NCBI GenBank assembly: GCA_032622095.1
Contig: CP136068.1
Span: 57,248,025 to 57,312,024, forward strand
Reading direction: 5' to 3'
DNA length: 64,000 nt
Origin: Siphonodentalium dalli
Lineage: Eukaryota; Mollusca; Scaphopoda; Gadilida; Siphonodentaliidae
Position numbers and translations under genes: made by a program
Part shown: in pieces, positions 58,981-64,000 of the stretch
How the letters are laid out: each line of letters opens with the position of its first letter
Numbering within the stretch: position 1 is the first letter of the stretch
The notes under the pieces: model-generated
What the model saw: only the letters and a program-made list of their open reading frames with translations
Told to the model about the DNA's origin: nothing
Databases searched by the model: none

Positions 58981-61812
58981 TTTTTAGCTCACCTGAGACG
59001 AAGTCTCCGGTGGAGCTATAGTCATCACTCCTCGTCCGTCGTCCGTCCGTCCGTCCGTCAACAATCGTCTTCTTCTCCAGTATCATAAGGCCAAATGAGT
59101 TCATATTTGGTGTGGATGTTCCCTGCTTGACTCAGACTCAGATTTGTTAAAATAAGGTCACTGAGTCAAATAGTTGCGAAGCTAGGGCCATAACTCTTTC
59201 CCGCCATAGTAATTCTTAAAACAACTTCTTTTCAAGAACAATCAGGCCTATTTAGCTTATATTTGGTATGGAAGGTCCTTGAGTGACTGGGGGTCAGATT
59301 TGTTCAAATGGGGTCACTGGGTCAAATAGGGGCAGAATCAGGGACATAACTCTATTCTCCCTAGTAATTATTAGAATGACTTCTTCTCCTGAATCATCAG
59401 GCCGATTTAGCTAATATTTTGTATGGTGGGTCCTTGTGTGACTGGGGTTCAGATTTGTTCAAATGGGGTCAGTGTGTCAAATAGGGGCCGTGTCAGGAAC
59501 ATAACTTTAAATATTTTTTTTTTTTTTTTTTTTTAAATATTGTTAAATTTAAATCCTTGCTCAATTCAAAAAACAAATCACAATTCAAAATGAACCAATA
59601 CAATTTTTTTTTTCTTCATTTTAACCCCTGATTTTTGGTATTTTTTTAGACACAAAACACCCCATTCCACCCCTTTCCCTCCTCACCCCTCTACACCCCT
59701 GTCCCCACTACCACCACCCCCCCAATCTGCGCCGCCCTGCACCCACTGCAGTCAAGAAAAAATTAATTAGAAAAACTGACACCTTGTAACATCCATAAAG
59801 TATGGTATTAGCCCCAGACAGAAAGAGTTAATAACAGTCATCAATTCAGATGTTATCTAGCTGGCTGACAGCTAGGTGTAAACAGTCATGCTCTGTGTGT
59901 ATCATTAACATATCATATCAAAACAAAATGCTGTATGTCTGACATTTGCAGAATGAGGTCCCCAGAGGGTGAATTTAGTGATGCTACTCTGCACAGTAGG
60001 CTAGCATCACCAAATACACTCTCCATGGACCTCATTCTGCTTAGGCCTCATCTTCAGGGAAGTATACAGGTCTTAAATTGACATTTCTACTTACTTTTTC
60101 CCTTCTGTTCAGTTTCTATATTCCCTAATTTGCTGTCAGAAGATAAAATTGATAATTGAAGTGCCCAATGGGTGCACATCACCAATTAACTGGACAACTT
60201 CAATCTGTTCCTATGTCTCCCATGGCAGTTGAGGCCTAAGCATAATGAGGTCCACAGAGGGTGAATTTGGTGATGCTAGCCCACCTTACAGGATTGCAGC
60301 ACTAAATTCACCCTTTAGTGACCTCATTCTGCAAAAGTCAGACACTATATTCAGGCTTGGCTGTTCCACTATTATATTCTTAACCACCACCTATCCAGTT
60401 GTACTCATTATACCCTGATTTGCAAAGAAAACTTGGGGGGGGGGGTATATTGGATTGAATTTGTCTGTCAGTATGTCCTCCCGTCCATCCCTCTGTTGGG
60501 ATGTTTCCAATCGTCCATCAATTTGTTCTTCTCCATATACATATTAAAGACCGAAATGGTTTATATATTTTGACTCACATTCAGATTTGTTCAAATGAGT
60601 TCATCAGGTCATATAGGTGAGAAGCCAGGGCCATAACTCTTTCCCTCCATAGTAATTCTTCAGAAACCATCAGGCCTATTTAGCTTTTGGTATGGTGGGT
60701 CCTTTGGTGAGTGGGGTTCAGATTTGTACACGTGAGGTCATTTTTAGGAAACTTTTGAGGAAAATCAGTTTTCTTCAACTCTTAAAATCTACCGTTTGAA
60801 ATTTCTAGATGAATAGATCTTATAGATGGGGATTCACATTTGTTCAAATAAGGGCAGAGATAAGAGATTTAACTCTCAACCACCCACCTTACCTGTATGT
60901 ATGCTGTTTGATACTGGTATAATAATATATAGATTCCTATTGATTTCTAAGCTGCCTGGGTGGAGGCAATGAGGCTGTAGATTTGATTTTTCAACCAGTA
61001 ACAGTCCACATTTTCCTACTTCGGGTTAAACTGTTCGACCGAAATCGCCACAAATGTTAACAGGTCTATTTTGCTGATATTTAGTATGAAGGGTTCTTTG
61101 GTGTCTGGTATTGAAATTTATTCAGATGTGGTCACCAGGTTAAATAGGGTGGGACCAGGGACATAACTGTATGTCTCTATAGTCATTCTTAAATTGTCTT
61201 CTCAAGAGAGGTTGGACTAATTAGCTTACATATAGTATGGATGATCCTTTAGTGACTGATATTCAGATTTGTTAACATCAGGTCAACCTATTAAGAAATG
61301 ACGGGGGCTATGGGGAGTTAACAATTTTGTGTTTAAAAAATCATTGAAATACCAAATTCATTAAAACTTCTTCCTTGGAACTACCTAACTGATTAATCTG
61401 ACATACATGTATGGTGTTTTGGGTCCATGGATAAATGGGCTTCAAACATGTCTAAATGGTTTTATAAAAAGGTGCTTGTGAGAGTGGAAATTTCCAAAAA
61501 TTGAGAAAGTTTGAGATGTTGGTTGTGAAATTCCAACCCAAGACTTGTGAGTCTGGAGCCCGGTCGGGAGGGGACTTGTTGAGCTGGAGGAGGGGGGTGA
61601 TCAGTAGTGAACAGTGGGCAATTTCATGGTGGATATTCACCTTGAAATTACCCACTGTACACTACTGAAGCCTCTCTAGCCACATATCGTGTTTAGATCT
61701 ACTTTTTTCAAAGTGCTTATGAAAATTTCTGACTATTGTGGTCTCCAGAGTCCCAGTCTCATCAGTCTTTGCAGTCTGGTGAGCGACCCCACAGTCTTTG
61801 ACTGTCTTGTAT
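58981..61812 (+). mobile_element. Pearl/Helentron-like composite, family C (copy 3, ~2.8 kb)
   Basis: TTTTT and AGCTCACCTGAGACGAAG open the element, which truncates the LINE. (CCGT)n, three to four core units (59080-59510), a T-run, a C-rich tract (59660-59750), the nested MITE (59940-60340) and a partial family D opening at about 60434 follow. More core units lead to the 3' end ACAGTCTTTGACTGT (hairpin) and CTTGTAT. The similar order in copy 1 (47026-50000) and in 61813-63775 shows that the composite is amplified as one unit. Confidence 0.65.
59940..60340. mobile_element. MITE with doubled hairpins, copy 3
   Basis: GACATTTGCAGAATGAGGTC at the left and GACCTCATTCTGCAAAAGTC at the right. Same internal hairpins as at 48931, with more substitutions. 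Confidence 0.78.
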
Positions 61813-62226
61813 AACTTCTTTCCTGGGTGGATTGATTTTTTTAATTTTCACCTTGCTCAATTTAATTAACAAAAAAATTATTTTTTAAACATGTTATAAA
61901 ATTTGAAAAAAGTGACACCATTATAACATCAGCAGAGTTATGAAACTTTAATATTTAATAAAATTACAGAAATATTTCATTACCCTCCCACATGGCCCAG
62001 ACCCACCCCCACCCTGCACCCAACCAACATCCCTTCCAACTGATATTATCTCTAACTTCCAACTTTAATAGTCTACCTGTTCTATCCAGAAGCATATATT
62101 TCTCTGCAGATAGACACACAGAGACACAGGTCATTAATCTAGATTAGAATAATATGTCATCTGGCAACTTGTGTAAACAACACTCGGCTAGCAAATTTAA
62201 ACAAACTGCCTGAATTTAGTGTGTCT

Positions 62227-62624
62227 GACATTTGCAGATGAGGTCCCCAGAGGGTGAATTTAGTGTTGCTATCCTGTACAGCAGGCTAGCATCACCAAAT
62301 ACACCTCCAGGGACCTAATTCTGCTCAGGAATCATCTTCTGGGAAGTATCTTAAGTATCAAATTGAAATTTTGTTTTAGTTACTTTTTGACTTTTCCCTT
62401 CTGTTCAGTTTCTATGTCCCCCTAATTTGCAGAAGATAAAATGCATAATTGAGGTGCTCAATGGGTGTGCATTACAAACTTCAACTGTAGAACTTTAATC
62501 TGTTCCTAGGTTTCCCATGGCTGTTGAGGCCTAATCAGACTGAGGATGAATCCGGTGATGCTAGCCCACCTTGGGGAATATTGTCATTAAATTCACCTTT
62601 TGGGGACCTCATTCTGCAAATGTC
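62227..62624. mobile_element. MITE with doubled hairpins, copy 4
   Basis: GACATTTGCAG at the left and CTGCAAATGTC at the right. The match continues outward through TGTGTCT and its complement. The second internal hairpin is degraded. Confidence 0.75.
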
Positions 62625-63029
62625 AGACACACTATATTCAGACTTGGCTGGCATATTATTTTCTTAGCCACTGCTTATCCAGATGAAATCATACCCTGAT
62701 TTTTCAAAGAAACATTGGGGGGTATATTGGATTGAATTTGTCTTCTGTCTGTCAGGCTGTCCTTCCATCCGTTTGTCTGTTGGGATCTATCCATCCGTCT
62801 ATCAACATTTCTTCTCCATATTACAGACCTAATATGTTTATATATTTCAGTGTGCATGTTCCCTAGATGACTCACAATCAGATTTGTTCAAATAAGTTCA
62901 TCAGATCAAATAGGTGCGAAGCTATGGCCATAACTCTTTCCCTCCATAGTAAATCTGAACATAATTTCTTCTCAAGAACCATTGAGCCTATATTAGCTTA
63001 TATTTGGTATGGATTGGGGCTTGGGTGCA

Positions 63030-63185
63030 GGGTTGGGGTAATCATAATCAGTAATTGTAATCAAATTAATCGATTACAAAATTTGGAGTAATCATCTGTA
63101 ATCAGTAATCATGACATTTCTTGATTACAAGTAATCGTAATCGATTACTTTCAAATGTACCTGTAATCATGATTACATTTTGTTT
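63030..63185. mobile_element. Fragment of a DNA element with TAATCA-rich end
   Basis: CAGGGTTGGGGTAATCATAA followed by repeated AATCGATTAC and GTAATCA motifs resembles one end of small hAT-like elements known in fish and invertebrates. The other end was not found. Confidence 0.45.
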
Positions 63186-63775
63186 GAGGCAATGGGGAAG
63201 GAGTGTAGAGGGGGTGAAGCTTTGACCCCCTACTTTGATCAAATTTAAATAGTTGAAAATTTCATGCCTGGTATAACATTAGTTGTAGATTAGATGTTCA
63301 CATCAAAAATAGGTTAGAATAATTCTTATAGTTTGGTTTGATTTTCCAACATGTATGTTTTTAAACCAACAGTCCATATGTTCCTACTTCAGGTTAAACT
63401 GTTGGACCAAATTGGCCACAAATTTTAACTTTATGGGGTTGGTAATTTTCAAACGTTTGAGAGCTTGAAGTACTGGTACCAGTTGTAAAATTCAACCTAA
63501 GAGGGATGTGCGAAAAGGATTTTTATGAACTTAGTGCTGTGGTATGGTTGTCTTCTTTAAAAGGTAAGAGGTTGGAGATTTGTCAGTGGTGTGCAATTAG
63601 AAATTTCAAGTTGAAGAGCCCTGCTCATCTGAGATCCTCCAGCTATGTCCATGTTTAGAACTACTTGTCTTAAGTGGTATTGTCATGTACTGACTCTGGT
63701 AGTCTTCAGTGTCCCAGTCTTCTCAGTCTTTACAGTCTGGTGAGCGACCCACAGTCATTGACTGTCTTGTTTAAT

Positions 63776-64000
63776 ATAATAGGGGTTCATGCTTCAAGGT
63801 TGTCTGGCTCAAAACAATATTAGTCTGAATTCCATGGAATTTGGTGTGTAGTTGATATTTGAGAACACGCATGTCAAGTTTGATAATGGTCGATCAGGTG
63901 AATTTTGATGGAATTATGCCCCCTTTGTTCAAATTCAAACTATTGGGTTTCCGGATGATAACATGTGCAATATTGAACAGAATTCCTTGATATTTGGTGA
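63776..64000 (+). repeat. Pearl-like core units at the window edge
   Basis: GGAATTTGGTGTGTAGTTGA, AGTTTGATAATGGTCGATC and TTTCCGGATGATAACATG resemble the units at 35640-35900. Cut by the window end. Confidence 0.5.

Larger units (their letters stand above)
61813..63775 (+). mobile_element. Family C-like composite without its 5' end (copy 4)
   Basis: C-rich tract (61980-62040), MITE (62227-62624), partial family D opening (GGGGGGTATATTGGATTGAA, 62716), core units (CAGATTTGTTCAAATAAG) and the 3' end CAGTCTGGTGAGCGACCC with hairpin ACAGTCATTGACTGT and CTTGTTTAAT. The order matches 59640-61812. The palindromic 5' opening is absent. Confidence 0.6.

Noticed and set aside
58356-58987. Plus-strand frames of 123 and 147 codons
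   Set aside because: Opposite-strand shadows of the LINE RT/RNase H coding sequence on the minus strand.
55168-64000. Search for the next MIOS exon (solenoid continuing after exon g)
   Set aside because: Nothing with the expected motif and phase 2 entry was seen; it probably lies right of the window.
1-64000. tRNA, rRNA or other structured RNA genes
   Set aside because: No tRNA A/B boxes with a cloverleaf and no rRNA-like segments were noticed by eye; a dedicated tRNA or covariance-model search would be needed to exclude them.

Overview
This is a stretch of animal (eukaryotic) genomic DNA, AT-rich and dominated by introns and transposons. There is no bacterial-style gene packing, and nearly all long open frames are by-products of repeats. 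The repeat content suggests a mollusc, probably a bivalve: many elements start with a short palindrome next to a (CCGT)n/(CTGT)n tract, have a 120-165 bp tandem core and end in a 3' hairpin, as in the 'pearl' / Helentron-associated elements described from oysters. The species cannot be named from the sequence.

One host gene is recognisable. Seven spliced exons on the + strand (14609-14682, 26223-26267, 27337-27455, 33678-33812, 35048-35123, 36290-36509, 55099-55167) join in frame at every junction and encode 245 residues of MIOS (missing oocyte), a WD40/alpha-solenoid subunit of the GATOR2 complex that regulates mTORC1 in response to amino acids. The N-terminal exons were not found left of 14609, and the C-terminal exons must lie right of the window. 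The six complete introns run from about 1.07 to 18.6 kb and hold most of the repeats.

Layout: 1-784 unique; 785-10714 a ~9.9 kb head-to-tail array of non-autonomous Helitrons, whose last unit carries a two-level satellite (7990-9474) and ~965 bp of unique DNA; 12105-13275 a 24-bp minisatellite in two blocks; 13394-13771 a minus-strand Helitron; 15366-18522 a recent tandem duplication of 1353-bp period bounded by copies of a 451-bp inverted-repeat element; 18528-19512 and 37518-40600 two elements of one pearl-like family; 19540-20664 a pogo/Tigger-like non-autonomous element; 22020-25700 two related pearl-like elements including a 163-bp tandem array; 31163-33557 a foldback element with ~750-bp arms; 36714-36920, 42317-42411, 43965-44087, 28540-28721 and 55568-55736 smaller foldbacks; 40814-41775 a piggyBac-type element with TTAA target duplications; 45150-46436 an old hAT-like copy split by a 641-bp Helitron; 47026-50000 and 58981-63775 large composite pearl-like elements carrying a ~400-bp MITE; 56540-58980 a decayed LINE on the minus strand (RT C-terminal part, RNase H, zinc-knuckle region) interrupted by a 1067-bp hAT-type element with an 8-bp target duplication.

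I found no convincing undescribed biochemical system. The observations most worth following are about repeat architecture: the Helitron concatemer with NRF-1-like sites, the two higher-order-repeat arrays, the recurring palindrome/(CCGT)n/core/hairpin design across unrelated families, and a minisatellite whose every unit carries a 5' splice-site consensus in the sense direction of the host gene.
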